This document shows positions 1-5,771 of a stretch of 5,771 bases of DNA, piece after piece; the first letter of the stretch is position 1, and every line of letters starts with the position of its first letter. The stretch lies in the NCBI GenBank assembly GCA_903837255.1, contig CAILTZ010000156.1, positions 1-5,771 of the forward strand, in the 5' to 3' direction. The translations under genes and the position numbers were made by a program. Below the pieces are notes generated by a model, which was given only the letters and a program-made list of their open reading frames with translations, made no database searches and was not told where the DNA came from. The stretch comes from an uncultured Pirellula sp. GTDB lineage: Bacteria; Planctomycetota; Planctomycetia; Pirellulales; Pirellulaceae.

Positions 1-901
1 CTCTTTGCGCGATCGTCCCGCATAGGATCTCTGCAGCATTGGTGTCGCCCCAGCTTTTGTCTTGGTTCTGGCTGGTAAGGCAGACCATTGCGATCCAACC
101 GCTTGGGGTTTGAAACAACCCCGCATCGGTCCGAGATTCGTTGACCGCTCCGGTCTTGTGGTAGCCCTTGACCTCTTTGGGTAAAAACCGCATCAGCTTC
201 GTTTTGTCGTCGCAACTGAGCAGATGGGCCATCATCCGCTCGGAAGCTTGCTCCGAAACGAGCTTGCGCTCGTGGAGCCGTTCCAAGAGCGTTAGCATAT
301 CGGCAGCGGTCGTGCTACCGAGCCCGTACTTCTGACTCCTTTCGACTGCGATCGATGTATCTCGACGAAACACTTTGGAATGCATCTGTGTTTCCGGCAA
401 CCCCAACTCGGCCATCGTTTTGGCAACATTTTCTAGGCCGATACGGTCCACTACAATGTTCGTTGCAGTATTGTCCGAGTAGGTAATCATCAAATGGGCG
501 ACGGTTTCCAAAGGCAGAACGGTTCCGATCAAGAAATGATCGGTGAGAATCCCTGAGCCAGGGACTTTGTCCTCCTCGCGCAAAGTTACCATCACTTCTC
601 GCTGAAGTGTGCCCGCCTCAAGTTGACGATAGTACTCGACGAGCACCGGAAACTTGATCAAGCTGGCCGTAGGCACCACGTCGTTTGCGCGATGCAGGTA
701 GGTCTCACCGGTCCCCAGGTGTTTGATCGCCACGCAGACCGTCCCGGGATGCTTTTCGATCAGCGGTTCGATCCGCTCAGCGAGTCCTTGGGCTCGCGCC
801 ACGGCTTGAGAAAACACCGCAAGAACAACGAATAAAACCAAGCGTCTTGAAAACGTCTTTATCCGCAGTGGTTTCTGGGGTGTGAGTCTGTCTCGTCGCA
901 T
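1..901 (-). CDS. Secreted serine hydrolase of the class A beta-lactamase / PenP fold, 3' end cut by window edge
   Basis: The frame is open from 901 to the left edge (300 codons, no stop), so only the last few residues are probably missing; class A-like proteins are usually about 290-310 residues. A basic N-terminus is followed by a hydrophobic stretch (residues 21-31) and an ARA-Q site near residue 37, so it is probably exported. The three active-site motifs are present: S80-L-I-K83, S142-D-N144 and K249-T-G251, with the usual spacing. The general-base Glu166 of true class A beta-lactamases is not found: the omega-loop region (about 171-183) reads T-Q-M-H-S-K-V-F-R-R-D-T-S. This favours a transpeptidase- or carboxypeptidase-like or other acyl-serine hydrolase over drug resistance. 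An alternative in-frame ATG at 919 overlaps the permease stop as ATGA. I prefer 901 because GAGGAA lies 10 nt before it, but either is possible. It is transcribed after the permease. Fold is confident; substrate is unknown. Confidence 0.9.
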   Translation of the reverse strand, partial: MRRDRLTPQKPLRIKTFSRRLVLFVVLAVFSQAVARAQGLAERIEPLIEKHPGTVCVAIKHLGTGETYLHRANDVVPTASLIKFPVLVEYYRQLEAGTLQREVMVTLREEDKVPGSGILTDHFLIGTVLPLETVAHLMITYSDNTATNIVVDRIGLENVAKTMAELGLPETQMHSKVFRRDTSIAVERSQKYGLGSTTAADMLTLLERLHERKLVSEQASERMMAHLLSCDDKTKLMRFLPKEVKGYHKTGAVNESRTDAGLFQTPSGWIAMVCLTSQNQDKSWGDTNAAEILCGTIAQR

Positions 902-911
902 GGAAATGCAA

Positions 912-917
912 TTCCTC
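912..917 (-). promoter_or_regulatory. Ribosome binding site deciding the hydrolase start
   Basis: On the minus strand GAGGAA at 917-912 is 10 nt before the ATG at 901. The competing ATG at 919 has only a shorter AGGA (933-930), also 10 nt upstream. The stronger purine match favours the inner start, but the ATGA overlap at 919-916 allows translational coupling from the permease, so the choice is not settled. Confidence 0.45.
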
Positions 918-2340
918 ATGGCAAGTGTGTCCTGCGCAGATAGTAAGGGATACCGATGAGGATCAGCAGGATACCGAAGATGCCTTCGATCGGTTGTTTG
1001 AAAAGGATGCTGACGATGAACCAAGTGTAGGCGATCAGATAGAGGATCGGGGTCACGGGGTAGCCCGGGGTTCTGAAAGGGCGTGGAACGTCGGGCTGTT
1101 TTCGGCGAAGAACGATCAGCGCGGCGATCGCGGCCGTGTAGAAAAGGCTTGCGGCAAACACAATGCAGTCGGTCAGAAGATCGAAGATCGTACGCTCTTG
1201 AAAATACTCAGTGAATTGGATCAGCAGGGCAGAGCCGAAGACCATCAGGCATGCCATGGCAGCTTGGAAGAGGATCGCAACCATCGGCGTGCGATAACTG
1301 GGGTGTAGCGATCCGAACGCAGGTGGTAGCAGGCCGTCTCGACCCATCGCGTACGTGACGCGAGGGCTCGTCAATAGGTTGCTGTTGATCGTCCCAAGAG
1401 TGCTAAGGACCAGGCCGACGGACATCATCGACCCAGCCCAATCCCCAAGCGATCGGGTCAGCAGCAATTCAGCGACATGCTCACGATTCTCCTTAATTAC
1501 CATATCCGAGATCGGAATGACTAGATGATAGGCCAGCGTGGCCCCCATGTAGAGCAAGCCTAGGAGCCCGATTCCTCCCAGGAGTGCAAGCGGCAGGTTT
1601 CGACCCGGATTCTTGACCTCCTCTGCGATCGGCACGACACCTTCCCAGCCATTGAACGCCCACATGACGGCCAGCAGGACCGCAGCAAACTGCGACGACA
1701 ACGAGGGTTGCTCGGGCGCGACCGTTTCGGACAACAAGCTGATATCTAACGAAGGCTTGCCAGTGATCGACAGGATCCAAGGGAGAAGAGCGATGGTTAG
1801 AACCAGTCCACACTTGATGATCGTCGTGAGTGCTTGTAAACGTGCGCCCCATAGCACACCAAGGACATTGAACCAAGCGATCGCGAGTATTACCGCCACT
1901 GCCAACGGTAGGATATGCCAAGCTCCGGTGGACCAACCGAGGATTCTGTAAAACGAAGAGACGCATACGACCGCCAAGGCGCCGGTCGATGCAGGTCGAG
2001 CGAAAAGGAACTCTTGCCAACCGAACAGGAATGCGGGTAGAGGACCGTAGGCCTCTCGCAAGTAAACGTACAGCCCACCGGAGCGAGGGAGCATTGCCGA
2101 GAGTTCGGCCAGGCACAACCCGCCCAGGATGCACAAGATCGTCCCAAACACCCAAACCGAGAAGATCAATGGGAATGAGCCGGCGTCGGCAGCGATGCGT
2201 CCGGGTTTGACAAAGATCCCAGCACCGATCGTGTTGCCGATGACAATCGCGATCGCCATCCACAAGCCGAGCACTCGAGGCAAGCTAGCCCTTTTAGTTT
2301 CCGCTGCAAAGGTTTCCGCTGGCGTAATCGAATCGGCCAC
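916..2340 (-). CDS. APC-superfamily amino acid/polyamine permease
   Basis: An integral inner-membrane transporter of 474 residues with about 12 hydrophobic segments, the normal size and layout of the APC superfamily. Hallmarks seen: the unwound first helix with I38-G-A-G-I-F43, the helix 2-3 region A78-E-L-S-A-M-L-P-R-S-G-G-L-Y-V-Y-L-R-E-A, and helix 6 with F229-N-G-W-E followed by E240-E-V-K-N-P-G-R-N-L-P250. These match LAT/SteT-like amino acid exchangers and related permeases best; the substrate cannot be read from sequence. The start is a GTG at 2340. No in-frame ATG lies upstream before the stop at 2430-2428, and the first internal Met (28) is already inside helix 1. Its leader is C-rich on the coding strand and shows no clear Shine-Dalgarno sequence. 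The stop overlaps a candidate start of the serine hydrolase by ATGA, so the two are probably co-expressed. The permease might take up amino acids released by the hydrolase, but this is only an inference. Confidence 0.95.
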   Translation of the reverse strand: MADSITPAETFAAETKRASLPRVLGLWMAIAIVIGNTIGAGIFVKPGRIAADAGSFPLIFSVWVFGTILCILGGLCLAELSAMLPRSGGLYVYLREAYGPLPAFLFGWQEFLFARPASTGALAVVCVSSFYRILGWSTGAWHILPLAVAVILAIAWFNVLGVLWGARLQALTTIIKCGLVLTIALLPWILSITGKPSLDISLLSETVAPEQPSLSSQFAAVLLAVMWAFNGWEGVVPIAEEVKNPGRNLPLALLGGIGLLGLLYMGATLAYHLVIPISDMVIKENREHVAELLLTRSLGDWAGSMMSVGLVLSTLGTINSNLLTSPRVTYAMGRDGLLPPAFGSLHPSYRTPMVAILFQAAMACLMVFGSALLIQFTEYFQERTIFDLLTDCIVFAASLFYTAAIAALIVLRRKQPDVPRPFRTPGYPVTPILYLIAYTWFIVSILFKQPIEGIFGILLILIGIPYYLRRTHLP

Positions 2341-2360
2341 AACGTGCTCACTGGTTCGAC

Positions 2361-2413
2361 GGGAGTTTGGGGAACAGGGATATGGGTGCCAGGGATTTTG
2401 GCCGGGCCTGGGG
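2361..2413 (+). other. G-run cluster fitting a G-quadruplex motif, upstream of the permease start
   Basis: Seven runs of three or four G lie at 2361-2363, 2369-2372, 2377-2379, 2384-2386, 2392-2394, 2404-2406 and 2410-2413. The first five are separated by 5, 4, 4 and 5 nt, which meets the common four-run, loop 1-7 rule. The tract is on the template strand of the permease, 21-73 nt before its GTG, so the permease mRNA leader would be C-rich and the structure, if any, would form in DNA. Whether it forms or matters is not known. Confidence 0.5.
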
Positions 2414-2424
2414 ATATTACCAGG
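2389..2424. repeat. Alternating CCAGG/CCTGG inverted repeats
   Basis: CCAGG (2389-2393), CCTGG (2407-2411) and CCAGG (2420-2424) allow two mutually exclusive 5-bp hairpins sharing the middle arm. The stems are short and the role is uncertain. They lie in the permease leader or promoter region and overlap the G-run tract. Confidence 0.3.
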
Positions 2425-2498
2425 AATTTATGCCAAAAGAATGCAAGGATCCCCGAATTTTCATCGGTTGACGGCCCAAGAAACGTTGAAAGGTGCTC

Positions 2499-2513
2499 GA
2501 ATAAACCTTATTC
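2499..2513. promoter_or_regulatory. AT-rich dyad, possible operator
   Basis: A perfect 6-bp inverted repeat GAATAA / TTATTC around a 3-nt centre (ACC). It is in the divergent intergenic region, about 135 nt before the thioredoxin-like gene. Size and composition suit a dimeric regulator site, and no T-tract marks it as a terminator. The function is inferred. Confidence 0.35.
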
Positions 2514-2601
2514 TTTGCGAAAGGCCATCGAGGCTGCTTGCGTTTGTGCGCAAGGTTCCGCAAGGTTCACCGTACGCAAAGTTTGTTCACCGTACGCAAA
2601 G
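2513..2601. repeat. Six copies of a CGCAA(A)G word before the thioredoxin-like gene
   Basis: Direct copies are at 2549-2554 and 2559-2564 (CGCAAG) and at 2575-2581 and 2595-2601 (CGCAAAG). Inverted copies are at 2513-2519 (CTTTGCG) and 2537-2542 (CTTGCG). The copies at 2537-2542 and 2549-2554 form a perfect 6-bp stem with a 6-nt loop. All four direct copies continue into GTT, giving GCAARGTT at 2550, 2560, 2576 and 2596. Such a cluster in a divergent promoter region suggests repeated binding sites for a regulator. No known consensus is recognised. Confidence 0.5.
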
Positions 2602-2604
2602 TTT
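2565..2604 (+). repeat. Exact 20-bp tandem duplication
   Basis: The unit GTTCACCGTACGCAAAGTTT occurs at 2565-2584 and again without gap at 2585-2604. Each unit contains the palindrome CGTACG and one CGCAAAG word. The 20-bp period is close to two helical turns, so both copies would face the same side of the DNA. The block ends next to TATAGA (2604-2609), a possible -10 hexamer, 43 nt before the ATG at 2648. It could be a pair of operator half-sites or a replication-slippage duplication. Confidence 0.9.
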
Positions 2605-2633
2605 ATAGAATAGACACAAAAGGTTCTTGCATA

Positions 2634-2640
2634 AAGGAAA
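2634..2640 (+). promoter_or_regulatory. Ribosome binding site of the TlpA-like gene
   Basis: AAGGAAA ends 7 nt before the ATG at 2648. This selects that ATG over the in-frame TTG at 2627, which lies upstream of the site and would add seven residues before the signal peptide. Confidence 0.8.
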
Positions 2641-2647
2641 CCGGGCA

Positions 2648-3790
2648 ATGAAGAAGGTTTTTGGTTTTATGAGGGCGACCATCGTCGCAGCAGTCTTGGG
2701 CGGCTTGGTATCGCTTTCCCCTGCAAGTGCTCGGGCGGACGATCTTTTGACGATCGGCAGCGATGCACCGGCCTTGGATGTCGAGCATTGGGTACAGAAC
2801 GGCGAAGGCAAATTCGGCAAGGTGACCAAGTTCGAGAAGGACAAGGTTTACGTCGTCGAGTTCTGGGCAACCTGGTGCGGTCCTTGCGTGGCTAGCATGC
2901 CTCATATCGTCGAAACGCAGAAGAAGTATGCGGAAAAGGGTGTGCAGATCGTCAGCATCAGCAACGAACCCAAAGAGACCGTTGAAGAGTTTCTTGATCG
3001 CAAGGTTCCTCGCTCCGAAAAAGAAATGACTTTTAGGGACCTGACCAAGTCCTATTGCTTGACCACCGATCCCGATGGATCCGTCAACGAGAGCTACATG
3101 GAAGCCGCTGGTCAGAACGGGATCCCTTGTGCATTTATCGTCGGTAAGGACGGCAAGATCGAATGGATCGGTCACCCGATGCAAATGGACGAACCGCTCA
3201 AGTCGGTCGTTGAGGGCAAGTGGGATCGCAAGGCGTTTGCCGACGAGTTCAAAGAGCAGCAAGAAGCAGAAGCCCTTCAGATGAAGGTCCAACGGGATGT
3301 CGGTCTGCTGCTACGCGACAAGAAGTTCAAGGAAGCGCTCGAGAAATTTGACGAGTTGACCTCTCCGGTCAAGAGCCCCGAAATGAAGCTTCAATTTGCG
3401 ATGATGAAGCTACGGCTCCACCAGATCGCTAGCAGCGAACAATCCGAAGTAGCAAAGACACTCAAGGACACACTTGCAATGGCTAGCAAGGATCCCATGA
3501 TGTCCAACCAAGTCGCCTGGACCGTTTGGGAGATGACCGAGCAAGGTCAACTCAAGAAAGACAAAGAGCTTCTGGGCGAAGCCTTGAAGGTAGCTCAGGC
3601 TGCTGCGGACAAGCTCGAGGGAGAGCCCAAGGCGATGACGCTCGACACCGTCGCGCACTTGAACTTCGGACTAGGTAACATCGCCGATGCGATCAAGGCT
3701 CAAAAGGCAGCGATTGCAATCATGGGCGACAAGGACGAGTACAAAGCCTTCCTCGAAGAGCTTGAAGAAGAAGCCAACAAGAAGAAGTAG
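2648..3790 (+). CDS. Exported TlpA/ResA-like thioredoxin with helical TPR-like C-terminal domain
   Basis: A 380-residue protein, about twice the length of a plain TlpA/ResA. Residues 1-30 form a signal peptide (KK, hydrophobic 10-23, cleavage around ASARA-DD), so it should act outside the cytoplasmic membrane. Residues about 33-190 are a thioredoxin fold: W76-C77-G-P-C80 active site in a F-W-A-T-W-C-G-P-C context, and the cis-proline loop G158-I-P160 followed by C161 and a G-K-D-G-K-I-E-W-I-G strand. C137 and C161 are extra cysteines that could form a second disulfide. Residues about 200-380 are charged and helical, with a TPR-like helix pair at about 327-358 and a Lys/Glu-rich tail. The likely role is thiol-disulfide exchange or envelope redox maintenance; partners are unknown. 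The ATG at 2648 is chosen by its ribosome site. The gene is divergent from the permease and followed by an intrinsic terminator. Confidence 0.92.
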   Translation: MKKVFGFMRATIVAAVLGGLVSLSPASARADDLLTIGSDAPALDVEHWVQNGEGKFGKVTKFEKDKVYVVEFWATWCGPCVASMPHIVETQKKYAEKGVQIVSISNEPKETVEEFLDRKVPRSEKEMTFRDLTKSYCLTTDPDGSVNESYMEAAGQNGIPCAFIVGKDGKIEWIGHPMQMDEPLKSVVEGKWDRKAFADEFKEQQEAEALQMKVQRDVGLLLRDKKFKEALEKFDELTSPVKSPEMKLQFAMMKLRLHQIASSEQSEVAKTLKDTLAMASKDPMMSNQVAWTVWEMTEQGQLKKDKELLGEALKVAQAAADKLEGEPKAMTLDTVAHLNFGLGNIADAIKAQKAAIAIMGDKDEYKAFLEELEEEANKKK

Positions 3791-3840
3791 TCCTCTGGGA
3801 AACCTCCCTAAGCTAACCTTCCCAAGCGGCGAATGTTCCA

Positions 3841-3885
3841 AAGAGCCCGTGACATGGTCGATTCGTGTCACGGGCTTTTCTTTTT
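3841..3885 (+). terminator. Strong rho-independent terminator after the TlpA-like gene
   Basis: An 11-bp perfect stem AGCCCGTGACA (3844-3854) with TGTCACGGGCT (3866-3876), loop of 11 nt, then TTTCTTTTT. Outer A/T pairs (3841-3842 with 3878-3879), across a G-T pair, can extend the stem. It lies 50 nt after the stop at 3790 and reads in the plus direction, so it ends the thioredoxin transcript and separates it from the sulfatase. Confidence 0.92.
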
Positions 3886-3911
3886 CGGCTACACAAACTC
3901 CAAGACGCATC

Positions 3912-3916
3912 GGAGA
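3912..3916 (+). promoter_or_regulatory. Ribosome binding site near the sulfatase start
   Basis: GGAGA sits 8 nt before a GTG at 3925 and 14 nt before an in-frame ATG at 3931. Spacing favours GTG while codon preference favours ATG. The two proteins would differ by only two residues. Confidence 0.5.
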
Positions 3917-3930
3917 AAAGAATCGTGACG

Positions 3931-5688
3931 ATGAACCTAGGCTGCTCCCAATTTTGCTTACACCAGTGGTTTCGAACTCTCATCGGTCAGCTCGCGGTCT
4001 CTCAGCCCGCCGTAAATACGATCGTTGGCATTCTGATCGTTTTGGGTGTCAGTCCCATGGTCCATAGCACAGAGCCGATGACCAACTTCGTCATCATCCT
4101 CAGCGACGATATGGGCATCTCGGACCTTGGTAGCTACGGCGGAGAGATCCGCACCGAGAACCTCGACGCGCTTGCAAAGAACGGGTTGCGATTCTCTCAG
4201 TTCTACAACACTGCACGTTGTTGCCCGACCCGAGCTAGCCTGCTGACGGGTCTGTATCCACACCAAGCTGGGGTTGGGCACATGATGGACAAAAAGCCTT
4301 TAAGAGGCTACCAAGGAGACCTCAACAACACATGCCGAACCATTGCCGAAGTGCTGCGTCCTAGCGGCTACAGGAATTACGCTGTAGGCAAATGGCATGT
4401 GACCAGACATGCAGGCCCAAATGGCCCGAAACATAACTGGCCATTGCAACGGGGCTTCGATCGCTTCTACGGTACCATCCACGGCGCTGGGAGCTTTTAT
4501 GACCCGTCGTCGCTCACCCGCGACAATACGGCGATCTCTGCTTATGCCGATCCACAGTACACTCCCGAAACGTATTACTACACCGACGCGATCACCGATC
4601 ACGCAACGCGGTTCATTAAAGACCACAGTCAAGATCACTCCGACAAGCCCTTTCTACTTTATGTGGCTTACACCGCCGCTCACTGGCCGATGCATGCACT
4701 CCCAGAGGACATCGCTCGCTACCAAGGAAAATATGACGCGGGCTACGAAGCGATCCGAAAGGCCCGACACGCAAAAGCTATCGAGATGGGACTCTTCCCA
4801 CCGAATCTGCCTCTGCCCCCTGGAGTCGGGGATTGGGATCAAGTTGACGACAAAGCTTGGGAGACCGCATGCATGGAAGTCTATGCCGCCATGGTCGACC
4901 GCATGGACCAAGGGATCGGTCGGATCGTCGATGAACTCAAGCGTCAAAACATCCTCGACAACACAATGATTTGCTACATGCAGGATAACGGGGGATGCGC
5001 CGAGGCGATGGGCCGATCTGGAAACAAAGAGCATCCGAACATTCCGCGTCCAGTTGCTCCGACACTCGAAGCGATGAAACCCGAGGATTTTGCGAAGAAC
5101 GGGAGTGTGCCCGGCCAAACCCGCGACGGATATCCAGTCCGCATGGGAAAAAACGCGATGCCAGGACCCGCCGATACCTATGTGGCTTACGGTGAAAACT
5201 GGGCCAACGTCTCGAATACTCCTCTGCGCGAGTACAAGCACTGGGTTCACGAAGGTGGGATCAGTACCCCGCTGGTGGTGCATTGGCCTGCCGGAATCAA
5301 AACTCCTGGGCAATGGTCCCATCAACCCAGCCACCTGATCGATATCGCAGCAACGTTGGTCGACATCTCCCAGGCAAGCTATCCCAAGGATGCCACTGCT
5401 TTAGAGGGACGAAGCCTGCTGCCTGCCTTTGCGAATATTCCGGTGGAGCGAGAAGCGATCTATTGGGAGCATGAAGGGAACCGGGCCGTCAGGAAAGGGG
5501 ACTGGAAACTCGTGGCCAAGCACAACAAAGCTTGGGAGCTTTACGACATCTCGAAAGATCGAATCGAAGCAAACGATTTGGGCAAAGTGCATCCCGAAAA
5601 GCTCGCCGAGCTGGTCAAGCTCTACGAAGCCTACGCCGAGCGGACCAACGTAGCTCCTTGGCCGTTGCCTAAGAACGCGCAGGAGTAG
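3931..5688 (+). CDS. Type I (formylglycine-dependent) sulfatase, arylsulfatase A-like, probably exported
   Basis: A 585-residue hydrolase that cleaves sulfate esters. The catalytic signature C97-C-P-T-R101 followed by A-S-L-L-T-G marks C97 (codon 4219-4221) as the residue matured to formylglycine by a separate enzyme not in the window. Metal ligands D59-D60 and D352-N353 are present, as are G153-K154-W-H156, H251 in A-A-H-W-P and K436 in R-E-Y-K-H-W-V-H-E-G-G. The C-terminal sub-domain ends in the usual W-K-L-V / W-E-L-Y-D pattern. The overall pattern resembles the S1_4 sulfatase group known from planctomycetes; the substrate, perhaps a sulfated polysaccharide, is not readable. A hydrophobic stretch at about 30-42 ending V-H-S suggests a signal peptide or anchor, but it is preceded by an unusually long N-terminus. 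A GTG at 3925 is the alternative start. The open frame reaches back to 3865, but that would start inside the terminator hairpin. Confidence 0.95.
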   Translation: MNLGCSQFCLHQWFRTLIGQLAVSQPAVNTIVGILIVLGVSPMVHSTEPMTNFVIILSDDMGISDLGSYGGEIRTENLDALAKNGLRFSQFYNTARCCPTRASLLTGLYPHQAGVGHMMDKKPLRGYQGDLNNTCRTIAEVLRPSGYRNYAVGKWHVTRHAGPNGPKHNWPLQRGFDRFYGTIHGAGSFYDPSSLTRDNTAISAYADPQYTPETYYYTDAITDHATRFIKDHSQDHSDKPFLLYVAYTAAHWPMHALPEDIARYQGKYDAGYEAIRKARHAKAIEMGLFPPNLPLPPGVGDWDQVDDKAWETACMEVYAAMVDRMDQGIGRIVDELKRQNILDNTMICYMQDNGGCAEAMGRSGNKEHPNIPRPVAPTLEAMKPEDFAKNGSVPGQTRDGYPVRMGKNAMPGPADTYVAYGENWANVSNTPLREYKHWVHEGGISTPLVVHWPAGIKTPGQWSHQPSHLIDIAATLVDISQASYPKDATALEGRSLLPAFANIPVEREAIYWEHEGNRAVRKGDWKLVAKHNKAWELYDISKDRIEANDLGKVHPEKLAELVKLYEAYAERTNVAPWPLPKNAQE

Positions 5689-5771
5689 CCCATCGATGAC
5701 GAGCACCGTTGCAACTGGGCAACTGGGCGGTGTGTTCGGGACGAATTCTAACGGGCGGCTCGACACTTGAA

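Noticed and set aside
1..901. Antibiotic-resistance beta-lactamase
   Set aside because: The Glu166 equivalent is not seen and there is no mobile context. Family membership alone does not support resistance.
925..1308. Plus-strand 127-codon frame within the permease, and smaller ones at 623-835 and 1613-1951
   Set aside because: They are highly charged shadows of the permease and hydrolase genes, without start signals.
2565..2604. CRISPR-like repeats
   Set aside because: The two 20-bp units are directly adjacent without spacers and no cas gene is present.
2344..2613. Plus-strand open frames across the intergenic region (2344-2613, 2129-2608)
   Set aside because: The predicted peptides have no recognisable features and cross the repeats and G-runs. 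One of them also overlaps the permease start, so non-coding regulatory DNA is a better reading.
2603..3292. A 229-codon open frame antisense to the thioredoxin-like gene
   Set aside because: It lies opposite a gene with clear signal peptide, active site and ribosome site. Its translation shows no recognisable domain and follows from the codon bias of the plus strand.
4654..5334. A 226-codon open frame antisense to the sulfatase
   Set aside because: It is a shadow of a well-supported sulfatase coding region, with no ribosome site or domain seen.
5712..5727. Tandem CAACTGGG x2 after the sulfatase
   Set aside because: Two 8-bp copies only, with no supporting structure; this is within chance or slippage.
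5696..5770. A 24-codon frame after the sulfatase with AGGAG about 10 nt upstream
   Set aside because: The AGGAG lies within the sulfatase's last codons. The peptide is short, Gly/Thr-rich and unrecognised, and a chance match is likely. It would need conservation in relatives to be accepted.

Overview
The window looks like chromosomal DNA from a planctomycete, most likely of the Pirellula/Rhodopirellula kind. This is inferred from three things together: a formylglycine-type sulfatase with the CCPTR signature and a long-insert layout, a secreted TlpA/ResA-like thioredoxin with an extra helical C-terminal domain, and moderate G+C with very frequent CGATCG words. No rRNA, tRNA, transposase, integrase or CRISPR array is visible, and nothing marks the window as a mobile island.

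Left half, minus strand (2340 down to 1). An amino-acid/polyamine-type APC permease starts at a GTG and ends in an ATGA overlap with the next reading frame. That frame is a secreted serine hydrolase of the class A beta-lactamase / PenP fold, and it runs off the left edge of the window after about 300 residues. The two genes are almost certainly one transcription unit. The hydrolase keeps SxxK, SDN and KTG but seems to lack the Glu166 that deacylates true beta-lactamases, so it is better read as a penicillin-binding or peptidase-like hydrolase than as a resistance gene.

Middle (2341-2647). This is a divergent intergenic region of about 300 bp and the most structured non-coding DNA here. On the permease side it has a run of G-triplets fitting a G-quadruplex. 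Towards the thioredoxin gene it has an AT-rich dyad, then six copies of a CGCAA(A)G word in both orientations, two of them inside an exact 20-bp tandem duplication that ends 43 nt before the start codon.

Right half, plus strand. The TlpA-like exported thioredoxin (2648-3790) is followed by a strong intrinsic terminator (3841-3885). About 40 nt later a type I sulfatase begins (3931-5688), probably exported. The gap after the terminator is too short to show a clear promoter, so the sulfatase may depend on read-through or on a promoter overlapping the terminator. The last 83 nt hold no supported feature.

No obviously new multi-gene system is present. The leads most worth checking are the intergenic repeat cluster, the Glu166-less hydrolase coupled to a permease, and the extra cysteines of the thioredoxin.
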